DNA of 31,969 bases from CAZCCC01 sp964497245 (lineage in GTDB: Bacteria; Patescibacteriota; Patescibacteriia; Buchananbacterales; UBA6539): the NCBI GenBank assembly GCA_964497245.1, contig CAZCCC010000013.1:1-31969 (forward strand), written 5' to 3'. The notes under the pieces are model-generated. The model did not search any database. It was not told the origin of the DNA and worked only from the letters and a program-made list of their open reading frames with translations. The stretch's first letter is position 1. Each line of letters begins with the position of its first letter. The translations under genes were made by a program, and so were the position numbers. Positions 5,786-13,562 of the stretch are shown here, piece by piece.

Positions 5786-5963
5786 ATCGTAAGTGATTGG
5801 TGCAGCTACCAACTGTGCTCCAAAAAGGACCAAAAAGGCTAAACTTTCGATCAATTGAATAAATAAAGTGTCCAAATCATTTTTGATTTTGGGAATTTGG
5901 GTGGAACCGCCCCGCTTTTAAAAAGTCGGAGTCCCAAGCAGATATTTTTCTGGTTGGTTTTTT
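5786..5963 (+). promoter_or_regulatory. T-box riboswitch leader (predicted tRNA-Thr sensor)
   Basis: The leader starts with a basal stem (ATCGTAAGT 5786-5794 with ACTTTCGAT 5843-5851, one mismatch) topped by TTGGT/ACCAA (5797-5812). A second stem (CCAAATCA 5872-5879 with TGATTTTGG 5884-5892) precedes the T-box proper. The T-box is TTGGG, bulge TGGAACC (5902-5908), then GC, with CCCAA at 5933-5937 closing the antiterminator. This matches the canonical GGGTGGNACCGC. In T-box RNAs the bulge pairs with the free NCCA end of uncharged tRNA; TGGA implies a tRNA with U73. The overlapping terminator shares CCAA with the antiterminator, giving the on/off switch. Threonine specificity is inferred from thrS downstream; ACC at 5829-5831 and ACT at 5843-5845 are both Thr codons in the 3' side of stem I. 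Stem I is shorter than usual and lacks a clear distal T-loop module. Confidence 0.82.
5934..5963 (+). terminator. Intrinsic terminator of the T-box leader
   Basis: CCAAGCAGA (5934-5942) pairs with TCTGGTTGG (5949-5957) with one G-G mismatch, followed by TTTTTT (5958-5963). Its 5' arm overlaps the CCCAA that closes the antiterminator, so the two structures exclude each other. Confidence 0.82.
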
Positions 5964-5987
5964 AATATTTTAAATCAAAATATAATT

Positions 5988-6548
5988 ATGCCGTCATTTG
6001 TAATTAAAGGTAAAAGTGTAATATTGCGACCATTGTCATTGAAGGATGCTCCTAATTTTTGTTTTTGGCTTAGTGATATGGAGGTGACTAAATTTTTAGG
6101 TATGTATGAGGCCAAGTCGCCTTCGCTTAAAGAAGAAAAGGAGTGGATAAAGAAAAAACAAAAGAGTAAAAAAGATGTTGTTTTTTCAATAGTGGCTGAT
6201 GGTAGCATTCATATCGGAACAGTTAGCCTGATTAAAATAGATAAATTCAATAAAAAAGCCGAATTTGGAATTATGGTTGGTGATAAAAAATATTGGGGCC
6301 AAGGGTATGGAACTGAGGCCGGTAGGTTAATGGTTGATTATGGTTTTAGAAAATTAAAGCTTAATCGTATTTATCTGCGCTATATTGCCTATAATATTCG
6401 TGGCGAGAAGTCTTACAAAAAAATCGGTTTCAGGCCGGAAGGGAAAAGTCGTCAGAATATTTTCAGAGACAGTTATTTTCATGATGAATTTATGATGGGA
6501 ATTTTACGCAGTGAGTGGTTAAAGGAAAATAAAAAAATAAATTGTTAA
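5988..6548 (+). CDS. GNAT-family N-acetyltransferase (RimJ/RimL type)
   Basis: This 186-aa acetyltransferase transfers acetyl from acetyl-CoA to an amine, often a protein N-terminus or a small metabolite. It begins with the LRPLSLKDAPNF signature common in RimJ/RimL-like enzymes. The acetyl-CoA pyrophosphate loop is GQGYGTEAGRLMVDYGF near residues 104-120, and RGEKSYKKIGFRPEGKSR is the C-terminal NxxAxxxYxKxGF-type motif in a modified form. It is the first gene after the T-box leader and lies 24 bp before thrS, so it should be induced with thrS when charged tRNA-Thr is scarce. Its substrate is not predictable. A link to threonine or to tRNA charging is only suggested by the shared control. 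No Shine-Dalgarno sequence precedes the ATG. Confidence 0.85.
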   Translation: MPSFVIKGKSVILRPLSLKDAPNFCFWLSDMEVTKFLGMYEAKSPSLKEEKEWIKKKQKSKKDVVFSIVADGSIHIGTVSLIKIDKFNKKAEFGIMVGDKKYWGQGYGTEAGRLMVDYGFRKLKLNRIYLRYIAYNIRGEKSYKKIGFRPEGKSRQNIFRDSYFHDEFMMGILRSEWLKENKKINC

Positions 6549-6572
6549 TTATTAATTTTTAATTTAAAAAAT

Positions 6573-8351
6573 ATGTCAAACAAAATAGAAAAAAAACGTG
6601 ACTTGGAAATAATTCGCCATTCTGCAAGCCATGTAATGGCTCAGGCGGTTTTGGAATTTTTTCCTGATGCAAAATTGGCAATTGGTCCGGCAATTGCCGA
6701 GGGTTTTTATTATGATTTTGACTTGGGTGGCAGAACTTTTTCAAGTCAAGATCTGCAGAAAATTGAAAAGAAAATGCGGCAAATAATTAGTCAAAATCAG
6801 CGTTTTGAAAGATATGAAATAAAGGCCGAGGATGCCATAAAATATTTAAAAGCCAAAAAACAGCCCTATAAAGTTGAAATGGCTCAGGAGTTAAAGAAAA
6901 CAGGGGAAAAGAATTTAGGTTTTTATCGGATGGTTATGCCTGATGGCAGAAAAAAATTTGTTGATTTGTGCAATGGACCCCATGTTGAATCAACTAAAGA
7001 TATCGGGGCAATTAAACTTTTTAAGGTTGCCGGTGCATACTGGAAAGGAGATGAAAAAAACAAAATGCTTCAGCGAATTTATGGTGCTGCTTTTTTTAGC
7101 GAGGCTGAACTCAAAGAATTTTTGCATTTGAAAGAAGAAGCGGAAAAACGTGATCACAAAAAACTTGGTATTGAACTTGATTTATATTCTTTTCACAAAG
7201 AAGCTCCGGGGTCGGTATTTTTTCATAATAATGGGATGATTATTTTAAATGAATTAATAAATTTCTGGCGACAAAAACATGTAGAGAGGGGATACTTGGA
7301 AATAAAGACGCCAATTATCTTAAGTCGGACCTTGTGGGAAACTTCAGGTCATTGGGATTTATACAAGGAAAATATGTATACTACTGAAATTGACGGGCAG
7401 GATTTTGCAATAAAGCCGATGAATTGCCCGGGTGGAATGTTGGTTTACAATGAAGCCAAACATTCTTATCGGGAGCTGCCTTTGCGGGTTGGTGAACTCG
7501 GACTGGTTCATCGCCATGAACTTTCCGGGGTCTTGAACGGCCTGTTTAGAGTAAGGAGTTTTACTCAAGATGATGCCCATATTTTTTGCACTCCTGATCA
7601 GCTGGAATTAGAAATTATTAATGTGATTAAATTAATCAAGGAAATGTTTTCAGTTTTTAATTTTAAAGATTATAAATTTACCCTTTCAGTAAGAGGCGAA
7701 AAAAAGAAAGATAAATATCTTGGTACTGACAAGCAATGGCAATGGGCTCAAGGTGCAATTTTGTCAGCATTGGAAAAATTAAAAATCGGTTCGGAAATAA
7801 TGGAGGGTGAGGCAAAGTTCTATGGTCCAAGTCTTGATGTACAAATTAAAGATGCATTAGGCAGGGAATGGCAATGCAGCACCATTCAGCTTGATTTTAA
7901 TCTAGCCAAGCGGTTTGGCATATATTATATCGGCGAAGACAGTAAAAAACATATTCCTTACATTCTCCACCGAGTGGTTTATGGCAGCCTTGAAAGATTT
8001 TTTGGGATTTTAGTTGAACATTATGCCGGTATTTTTCCGCTTTGGCTTTCTCCGGTTCAGGTTCAGATTATTCCGGTTGGAGCTGACTTTATTACTGATG
8101 CTGAAAATTTGGCAAAAGAGCTGAAAGACAAGGGGATTAGAGCGTTTGTTGATTCATTGAATGAGACGGTTGGCTACAAGATAAGAAAAAGTGAGAAGGC
8201 TAAAATTCCTTACACTTTAGTAATCGGTGAAAAAGAAGCAAAAAGCAAGGACTTAAGTGTGAGAATAGGAGGACAAAAAGATGTTAAGCCAATCAGCCGT
8301 TCTAAGTTTATTAAAATGTTATTAAAAAAAATTAAAGACAAATCAAATTAA
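6573..8351 (+). CDS. thrS: Threonyl-tRNA synthetase lacking the TGS domain
   Basis: This 592-aa class II synthetase joins threonine to tRNA-Thr. The editing (SAD) domain starts almost at the N-terminus: HSASHVMAQ (His16, His20) and CNGPHV (about residues 132-136) are its metal or substrate ligands. The catalytic core follows, with PMNCPGG (zinc-ligand Cys near residue 285), HRHE, motif 2 around FRVRSFTQDDAHIF (about 323-338) and motif 3 around RVVYGSLERFFG (about 466-477). An anticodon-binding domain covers about residues 490-590. Bacterial ThrS is usually about 640 aa and begins with a TGS domain of about 60 residues; that domain is absent here, and no start codon further upstream in frame would restore it. 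It is the second gene of the T-box-controlled operon, consistent with feedback by uncharged tRNA-Thr, and is followed by a hairpin. Confidence 0.96.
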   Translation: MSNKIEKKRDLEIIRHSASHVMAQAVLEFFPDAKLAIGPAIAEGFYYDFDLGGRTFSSQDLQKIEKKMRQIISQNQRFERYEIKAEDAIKYLKAKKQPYKVEMAQELKKTGEKNLGFYRMVMPDGRKKFVDLCNGPHVESTKDIGAIKLFKVAGAYWKGDEKNKMLQRIYGAAFFSEAELKEFLHLKEEAEKRDHKKLGIELDLYSFHKEAPGSVFFHNNGMIILNELINFWRQKHVERGYLEIKTPIILSRTLWETSGHWDLYKENMYTTEIDGQDFAIKPMNCPGGMLVYNEAKHSYRELPLRVGELGLVHRHELSGVLNGLFRVRSFTQDDAHIFCTPDQLELEIINVIKLIKEMFSVFNFKDYKFTLSVRGEKKKDKYLGTDKQWQWAQGAILSALEKLKIGSEIMEGEAKFYGPSLDVQIKDALGREWQCSTIQLDFNLAKRFGIYYIGEDSKKHIPYILHRVVYGSLERFFGILVEHYAGIFPLWLSPVQVQIIPVGADFITDAENLAKELKDKGIRAFVDSLNETVGYKIRKSEKAKIPYTLVIGEKEAKSKDLSVRIGGQKDVKPISRSKFIKMLLKKIKDKSN

Positions 8352-8405
8352 CAAGAGATGAAAATATATTTTGTCGTTTAAACAAAGGCAAATAAAACAA
8401 GGATT

Positions 8406-8440
8406 TAAAAAAACCCCGTCATTAATTAATGTGGGGTTTT
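8406..8440. terminator. Bidirectional terminator between thrS and the convergent gene
   Basis: AAAACCCC (8410-8417) pairs with GGGGTTTT (8433-8440), and the loop contains the palindrome CATTAATTAATG. Leftward, the stem is followed by seven Ts, so it is stronger for the gene at 8469-8951; rightward it has four Ts and can end thrS transcripts. Confidence 0.85.
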
Positions 8441-8468
8441 GCCTTAGCCGATTTGAAGACGGGCTGTA

Positions 8469-8951
8469 TTATATTGGCGGATTTTTCGGCTCATCACCGT
8501 TCCAGTCAAAAGCATAATCAGCAATCAGCGCAACGCTTTTTATACCGATTAAATCGGGTCCTGATAAATGGAGTTCAAGAGTAAATTTGGTTTGGGCTGG
8601 CAATTTTATGTTTTTTGGCCATGTTATCCAAACCGTAGAATCATTAAGCGATCCTTCACTTGTAATTTCTAAATATCGGTTATTTTCGTTTTTTACTTTT
8701 AGTTGGAACTTTTGGGGTATATCGCTTTTTTCCGCTTCAATTAAAAATGGAATTCCTAAAAAGCTTGTTTCTTGCCAAGTGGCAACTGTAAAAGAGTAGA
8801 GCGGTTCAAGGTCTTTTAAATCGCTTGTTTGGGCGGAAGCAGAAATGCTTCTTCCTATAAGCAGCGCCAGCGTCAGAATTATTATCGCCAAAATAATAGA
8901 GACGATTTCTTGTAACTTCAAATTTTTTGCGGCCATTTTTAATATTTTCAT
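8469..8951 (-). CDS. Membrane-anchored protein of unknown function
   Basis: I do not recognise this 160-aa protein. It has one hydrophobic helix near the N-terminus (IVSIILAIIILTLALLIG, about residues 16-33) after a basic start (MKILKMAAKNLKLQ). That predicts a single-pass inner-membrane anchor or uncleaved signal with the remaining 120 residues outside. The outer part is rich in beta-type sequence (KFQLKVKNENNRYLEITSEG) and could be an immunoglobulin-like or lectin-like sandwich. There is no cysteine and no catalytic motif. A ribosome-binding site (AAAGGAAAC) lies about 8 bp before the ATG at 8951; an in-frame ATG at 8933 is a second candidate. It stands alone, convergent with thrS and divergent from miaB-miaA. 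Confidence 0.7.
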   Translation of the reverse strand: MKILKMAAKNLKLQEIVSIILAIIILTLALLIGRSISASAQTSDLKDLEPLYSFTVATWQETSFLGIPFLIEAEKSDIPQKFQLKVKNENNRYLEITSEGSLNDSTVWITWPKNIKLPAQTKFTLELHLSGPDLIGIKSVALIADYAFDWNGDEPKNPPI

Positions 8952-9036
8952 CAGTTGTTTCCTTTTTTTTGATTTCCGCAGCTTAAAGATCAGTAAATTA
9001 ATATTATTCTAAATTTTTATTCCAGTCAATATCTTC

Positions 9037-9065
9037 TTGAAAAAAGATAAAAATTCTGATATTTT
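9037..9065 (+). promoter_or_regulatory. Promoter giving a leaderless miaB-miaA transcript
   Basis: TTGAAA (9037-9042) and TATTTT (9060-9065) are spaced by 17 bp. Only 6 bp separate the -10 box from the ATG at 9072, so transcription should start on or next to the start codon. No Shine-Dalgarno sequence is present, as expected of a leaderless message. Confidence 0.55.
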
Positions 9066-9071
9066 TAAATT

Positions 9072-11216
9072 ATGACGAAATATCAAATGATAATTTTTGG
9101 TTGTCAGTTCAACAAATCTGATTCGGAAAAAATAGAAGCTGTATTGAAAAGTTTGAATTTTTCAAAAGCCTCGGCTTTAGCTGAGGCCGATTTAATTATT
9201 GTCTTGGCTTGTTCAGTCCGTCAATCGGCGATTGACCGGATTTTTGGGCTAAAGCAGAAGTTTGAACAAATAAGAAGAAATCGGCCTTTGACTACGGTTT
9301 TGTCCGGTTGTATTTTAAAATCCGACTTGCCGAAAATGAAAGAGATTTTTGATATTGTTTTTGATATCAAAGATTTGTTCAACCTGCCAAAATTACTGAA
9401 AAAAGACAAAAAACAAAAATTAGTGGCTAGTGATTATTTCAAGATTCAGCCGATTTACCAGTCAAAATTTCAAGCCTATGTTCCGATAATGACCGGCTGT
9501 AATAATTTTTGTTCTTATTGCGTTGTACCATATACAAGGGGTAGGGAAGTTTCAAGAAAAGCCAAAGATATAATCAAAGAATGCCGTAATCTGGTTGCCA
9601 AAGGATTTAAAGAAATAACTTTAGCCGGGCAAAATGTCAACAGCTATAAAGACGGAAAGATAAATTTTCCCAAGCTGTTGAAAATGGTTGATTGTATTGT
9701 GGGAGAATATTGGCTTTCTTTTGCCACCAGTCATCCCAAAGATATGTCTAATGAATTAATTAAGACAATGGCTTCTTCAAAGCATCTTATGCCTTATTTG
9801 CATTTGCCGGCTCAGTCAGGCGACGATCAAATACTTTTGGCGATGAACCGTCACTATACTGCTGCCAATTATAAAAATTTAATCGAAAAAACAAGAAAGC
9901 TGATGCCTGAAATCAGTATTTCAACCGACATAATCGTTGGGTTTCCCAAAGAGACAAAAAAGCAATTTTTAAATACCGCCAAGCTTTTCAGGGAGGTTGA
10001 ATTTGATATGGCCTATATCGCCCAATATTCGCCACGGGCCGGAACTGCTTCTGCCAAGCTTTTGGACAATGTAAGTAAAGAAGAAAAAAAGAGCAGGGAA
10101 ATTATTTTGACTGAAATTTTAAAAAAGACAGCTTTGAAAAAAAACAAAAAGATGATTGGCAGAAATATTAAGGTGCTGGTTGAAAAATATAAAGGCGGAT
10201 ATTGCTTTGGTAAAACTTTTAATTTCAAGAATATAAAATTTCAATCGGAAATTGACTATACCGGTGAAATTTTAACGGTAAAAGTTTCCGGTTGCTACGA
10301 ATGGGGATTAAGTGGCCAATTACCTAAAGTTATAGTTGTTTTGGGAACTACTGCTTCGGGAAAAACCAAGTTGGCTGTTAATTTGGCTAAAAATTTTAAT
10401 GGTGAAATAATTTCAGCTGATTCTCGCCAGGTTTATAAAGGAATGGATATAGGAACCGGCAAAGATTTGGCCGATTATGGAAAAATTCCTTATCATTTGA
10501 TTGACGTAGCTGATCCTAAATCCCAGTTTACGGTCGCTGAATGGCAAAAACAGGCATTTGTAGCAATTGATGATATTTTAAAGCGTGACAAGTTGCCAAT
10601 AATTTGTGGTGGAACCGGACTTTATATTTCGGCTTTAATTGAGGGTTATACTTTATTAGAGATGGCAGTTGACGCTAAAGCAATAAGAAGAAAGTTAGGC
10701 AAGCTGAGTTTAAACCAGTTGCTTTGCAGATTGAAAAAAATAGACTGCCGGACTTATGATTTGATTGATAAAAATAACAGGCGGAGAGTCCAACGCGCTT
10801 TGGAAATATATTACGGAAGCGGAATTCCAAAATCAGCCCAAAAAAATAATCAAAAGCCACCCTATGAATTTTTGCAAATCGGAATAACTTATCCAAAAGA
10901 TATTTTGCACCAAAGAATAGACAAGCGACTTGAACAACGGATTTTTAAAGAAGGCATGATTGAAGAAGTCAAGAATCTTAGAAAGAAGGGGGTAAGTTTA
11001 AAGCGTCTTGATGAATTCGGGCTAGAATATCGTTTCGTTTCTAAATATCTGCAAAAAAAAATTAGCAAAGAAAATTTGTTGGCAGATCTTAGCCGGGCAA
11101 TTAAAAATTTTTCCAAAAGGCAGATGACTTGGTTTAAAAAAAACGAGTCAATCATTTGGAAAAATAATTATACCGAGATCAAACAAATAACCACAAAATT
11201 TTTAGAAGGAAAATAA
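9072..11216 (+). CDS. miaB-miaA: MiaB-MiaA fusion: tRNA A37 methylthiotransferase and dimethylallyltransferase
   Basis: This 714-aa reading frame joins two enzymes. Residues 1 to about 417 are MiaB, the radical-SAM methylthiotransferase. Cys11, Cys47 (LACSVRQSA) and Cys80 (SGC) bind the auxiliary cluster, Cys143/147/150 (TGCNNFCSYC) bind the SAM cluster, and a TRAM-like domain lies at about 360-417. Residues about 420-714 are MiaA, the isopentenyltransferase: P-loop GTTASGKT near 424, SADSRQVYKGMDIGTGK, and CGGTGLY. MiaA adds the dimethylallyl group to N6 of A37 in tRNAs reading UNN codons, and MiaB then adds 2-methylthio, so the fusion couples consecutive steps. Both halves keep their catalytic residues and near-normal length, and the junction (GLSGQLPKVIVVLGTTASGK) has almost no linker. 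An assembly frameshift could also join neighbours, but the seamless domain boundary argues against this. Confidence 0.93.
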   Translation: MTKYQMIIFGCQFNKSDSEKIEAVLKSLNFSKASALAEADLIIVLACSVRQSAIDRIFGLKQKFEQIRRNRPLTTVLSGCILKSDLPKMKEIFDIVFDIKDLFNLPKLLKKDKKQKLVASDYFKIQPIYQSKFQAYVPIMTGCNNFCSYCVVPYTRGREVSRKAKDIIKECRNLVAKGFKEITLAGQNVNSYKDGKINFPKLLKMVDCIVGEYWLSFATSHPKDMSNELIKTMASSKHLMPYLHLPAQSGDDQILLAMNRHYTAANYKNLIEKTRKLMPEISISTDIIVGFPKETKKQFLNTAKLFREVEFDMAYIAQYSPRAGTASAKLLDNVSKEEKKSREIILTEILKKTALKKNKKMIGRNIKVLVEKYKGGYCFGKTFNFKNIKFQSEIDYTGEILTVKVSGCYEWGLSGQLPKVIVVLGTTASGKTKLAVNLAKNFNGEIISADSRQVYKGMDIGTGKDLADYGKIPYHLIDVADPKSQFTVAEWQKQAFVAIDDILKRDKLPIICGGTGLYISALIEGYTLLEMAVDAKAIRRKLGKLSLNQLLCRLKKIDCRTYDLIDKNNRRRVQRALEIYYGSGIPKSAQKNNQKPPYEFLQIGITYPKDILHQRIDKRLEQRIFKEGMIEEVKNLRKKGVSLKRLDEFGLEYRFVSKYLQKKISKENLLADLSRAIKNFSKRQMTWFKKNESIIWKNNYTEIKQITTKFLEGK

Positions 11217-11238
11217 ACGCTCAATATCCTTTATTATT

Positions 11239-11553
11239 CTATTGTTTCATTGTTGATTCAGCATTGATTATTTCTCTGGCAAAGCGGGAAAGTTCTTGCC
11301 TTAAAACAGCATCTTTTAGATCATAGTCTACCGCTTTAAGGAAATTTTCAGCTGCATCAAGATATTTTTCAAATTCCGGACCGGTTGGCAACTCCCAGAC
11401 GTTTCCGCCGCTTGACTTAAATTCTTCAAGAATTGAAATTGATTCGGCGAGTTGGTTTTTAATTTCTGCTATTTTTTCGGCTCTGTTTGAGTTTTGTTTT
11501 GCAGCTTCTTCATTTCTAAATGCTCTTTCTGTCTGCCTTGATGTAAATACCAT
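11239..11553 (-). CDS. Small helical protein of unknown function downstream of gatB
   Basis: This 104-aa protein is almost entirely charged helix (EEAAKQNSNRAEKIAEIKNQLAESISILEEF, then FEKYLDAAENFLKAVDYDLKDAVLRQELSRF). It is predicted to be soluble and possibly a helical hairpin or coiled coil. It has no cysteine and no recognisable domain. Its ATG at 11553 follows the gatB stop by a single base, so it is probably translated by coupling on the gatB message. A role with the amidotransferase is possible only by position. Confidence 0.7.
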   Translation of the reverse strand: MVFTSRQTERAFRNEEAAKQNSNRAEKIAEIKNQLAESISILEEFKSSGGNVWELPTGPEFEKYLDAAENFLKAVDYDLKDAVLRQELSRFAREIINAESTMKQ

Positions 11554-11554
11554 A

Positions 11555-13090
11555 TTATTTTAATTTATGTATTAGTATTTTTTTAGATTCTTGAGGATTG
11601 GCTTTGCCTTTGGTAACTTTCATTATTTGGCCTATAAAAAATTGAATTAAAGTTTCTTTACCGGCCTTATATTGTTCTACTTGTTTTGGATTTCTTTCAA
11701 TTATTTGCTCAATAATTTTTTTAAGTTCGTTTTCATCAGTTCCTTTGCTGAGATCTTCTTCATCCATAATGTCGGAAGGATCTTTTCCTGTTAGGTACAT
11801 TTTTTCCAAAAGCATTTGGGCAATTGAGGAATTTATTTTATTTTGATAAATTATTGTTATAAATTCCGCGAAATTTTCAGGAGTAATATTGATAGTTTCA
11901 ACTATATCTTTTCCGTCTTTATAAATTATTGCCAAAAGTTTATTTGTCAGCCAATCGGCAGTAAGTTTGCTTAGTTTTCCTTTTCCTTTTTGCCAAGCTT
12001 CTTGATTTGTTCCCTCAATTTCTCCAAGTGAAATAAGCCAAGCCCTGAGTTCTGACATTGCTTTTTCAAAAAATTCAGCCATATTTTTGTCATCGGTAAG
12101 TATCTTTGCATTTTCAGCGCTAAGTTCATATTCATCTTTAAAGCGCTGTCTTTTTGCCTGCGGCAGTTCAGGCATACTGTTTTTTATTTTTTCAACATTA
12201 ACTCCGTTTGCCTGATTTGGATTGAAATTAAGAGGTGGCAGGTCAGGATCGGGGAAATAGCGGTAATCAGAAGCTTCCTCTTTGGTTCTTTGTTCTTCAG
12301 TTATGCCTTTATTTTCATTCCAGCCTCTGGTGGTTTGTTTATTTGGCGGATTTCCTTCTTGCCAAAGCTGGGTTTGGCGTTTTATTTCATATTCAAGAGC
12401 TCTTTCCACCGAGCGGAACGAGTTGATATTTTTAATTTCAGTTTTTGGATGAAGTTTTTTCAAATCAATTGCTTCCCCTGCCTGATCAGTCATTGAAATA
12501 TTTGCATCACAGCGCAGGTGGCCTTTTTCCATGTCAGCTTCGGAAACTCCCAAATAGCGCATTATTAATCTTAATTCCTGCACAAAAATTTTTGCTTCTT
12601 GCGGGCTCCTTATATCCGGTTCAGTGACTATTTCCATAAGTGGGGTGGAAGAGCGATTATAGTCAACCAAAGTGTTTTTGCCGTCAGCTGAATGGAAATT
12701 TTTTGCCGCGTCTTCTTCCAGATGAAGTCGGGTAATTCCTATTCGGCGCCGACCCGAAGGAGCTTCAATTATCAAATAGCCTTTTTCGCCAATTGGTTTG
12801 TCATACTGGGATATTTGGTAGGCTTTTGGCAGGTCAGGATAGAAATAGCTTTTTCTATCAAATTTGGAAATTTTGGGAATTCGGCAATTTATTGCCAAAG
12901 CCGATATTATTGACCATTCAATTGCTTGGCGGTTTATTACCGGCAAAACCCCGGGATGGCCCATGCAGATAGGGCAGACGGTTGTATTGGCCGGTTTTTC
13001 TTCTCCGGAATTATCACAGCTACAGAACATTTTTGATTTGGTTTTCAGTTGGACGTGTATTTCCAAGCCGATTATTGGACTAATTTTCAT
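11555..13090 (-). CDS. gatB: Asp-tRNA(Asn)/Glu-tRNA(Gln) amidotransferase subunit B
   Basis: This 511-aa GatB is the kinase and tRNA-binding subunit of the GatCAB complex, which turns misacylated Glu-tRNA-Gln or Asp-tRNA-Asn into Gln-tRNA or Asn-tRNA. The family start IGLEIHVQLKTKSKMFCSCDN is followed by CPICMGHPGVLPVIN. Its cysteines (CSC and CPIC) form the structural zinc site of zinc-containing GatB. LMEIVTEPDIRSPQEA and LRCDANISM are conserved cradle motifs, and the last 150 residues (LTADWLTNKLL onward) are the helical and tail domains that bind tRNA. Length is usual. gatA and gatC are not in this window. No Shine-Dalgarno sequence precedes the ATG at 13090. The 185-bp region upstream has no gene, and I could not identify a convincing promoter in it. 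Confidence 0.96.
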   Translation of the reverse strand: MKISPIIGLEIHVQLKTKSKMFCSCDNSGEEKPANTTVCPICMGHPGVLPVINRQAIEWSIISALAINCRIPKISKFDRKSYFYPDLPKAYQISQYDKPIGEKGYLIIEAPSGRRRIGITRLHLEEDAAKNFHSADGKNTLVDYNRSSTPLMEIVTEPDIRSPQEAKIFVQELRLIMRYLGVSEADMEKGHLRCDANISMTDQAGEAIDLKKLHPKTEIKNINSFRSVERALEYEIKRQTQLWQEGNPPNKQTTRGWNENKGITEEQRTKEEASDYRYFPDPDLPPLNFNPNQANGVNVEKIKNSMPELPQAKRQRFKDEYELSAENAKILTDDKNMAEFFEKAMSELRAWLISLGEIEGTNQEAWQKGKGKLSKLTADWLTNKLLAIIYKDGKDIVETINITPENFAEFITIIYQNKINSSIAQMLLEKMYLTGKDPSDIMDEEDLSKGTDENELKKIIEQIIERNPKQVEQYKAGKETLIQFFIGQIMKVTKGKANPQESKKILIHKLK

Positions 13091-13275
13091 ATTTTTTGAG
13101 TAGAATTGGAGATTAGTTTTATTAATATGACAAGCGCTTATATCTATATTATTATTTAGTTTATCACATTTTTTTGAAAATATAAAGGATATTTGCCTGT
13201 AATTTGTATACAGATGTTTTCTTTGACTCTCTGATGATTTTTTCCTTATGGCTTTTTAGGGGTTCTAAACCGTCA

Positions 13276-13305
13276 ATAAAAAAAGCGCCTGTTTGATTTG
13301 GCGCT
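13276..13305 (-). terminator. Terminator of the tmk / small-protein transcript
   Basis: Read leftward, AGCGCC and GGCGCT (13300-13305 with 13284-13289) form a 6-bp GC-rich stem followed by seven Ts. The stem begins one base after the stop codon of the 67-aa gene. Confidence 0.9.
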
Positions 13306-13306
13306 G

Positions 13307-13510
13307 TTATGTGGAGATTTTGACTTCAAAGGCAGACAGTAGTTTATCTGCCAATTCTTTTGGAAGAACTCGAAGTAGAACCCAGCGGCAAATTCGGTCT
13401 ATCAGGCTTTCGGGAATTTGCCTTTTTTCTTTACTGGATTCAGGCTTTTTAGGCGTCATTTTGTCGCCTACTTCAGTCCAAAATCGACCAAATCTTGATG
13501 CTTTTGCCAT
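13307..13510 (-). CDS. Small basic protein of unknown function
   Basis: This 67-aa protein begins MAKASRFGRFWTEVGDKM. I chose the ATG at 13510 because AAAGGAGG lies about 8 bp before it. A longer reading from 13570 would start inside the tmk coding end and add residues unlike the rest. The first half is basic and Pro/Lys-rich, and the second (RICRWVLLRVLPKELADKLLSAF) could form an amphipathic helix that lies on a membrane. I recognise no family. It has one of the best ribosome-binding sites of the window and its own terminator, so it may be well expressed. Confidence 0.7.
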   Translation of the reverse strand: MAKASRFGRFWTEVGDKMTPKKPESSKEKRQIPESLIDRICRWVLLRVLPKELADKLLSAFEVKIST

Positions 13511-13562
13511 CTTTTTTCCTCCTTTGTAGTAACAGATTTTTATATTATCATCCGACAGTTTA

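Noticed and set aside
5642..5875. Leftward 77-codon frame with a hydrophobic N-terminus
   Set aside because: It runs antisense through the promoter and T-box leader and ends in the tandem repeat. It has no ribosome-binding site, and the strand is fully explained by the riboswitch.
11239..11553. Gene next to gatB as GatC
   Set aside because: GatC is of similar length, but the conserved GatC N-terminal hairpin pattern is absent and the helical composition is generic. Left as unknown.
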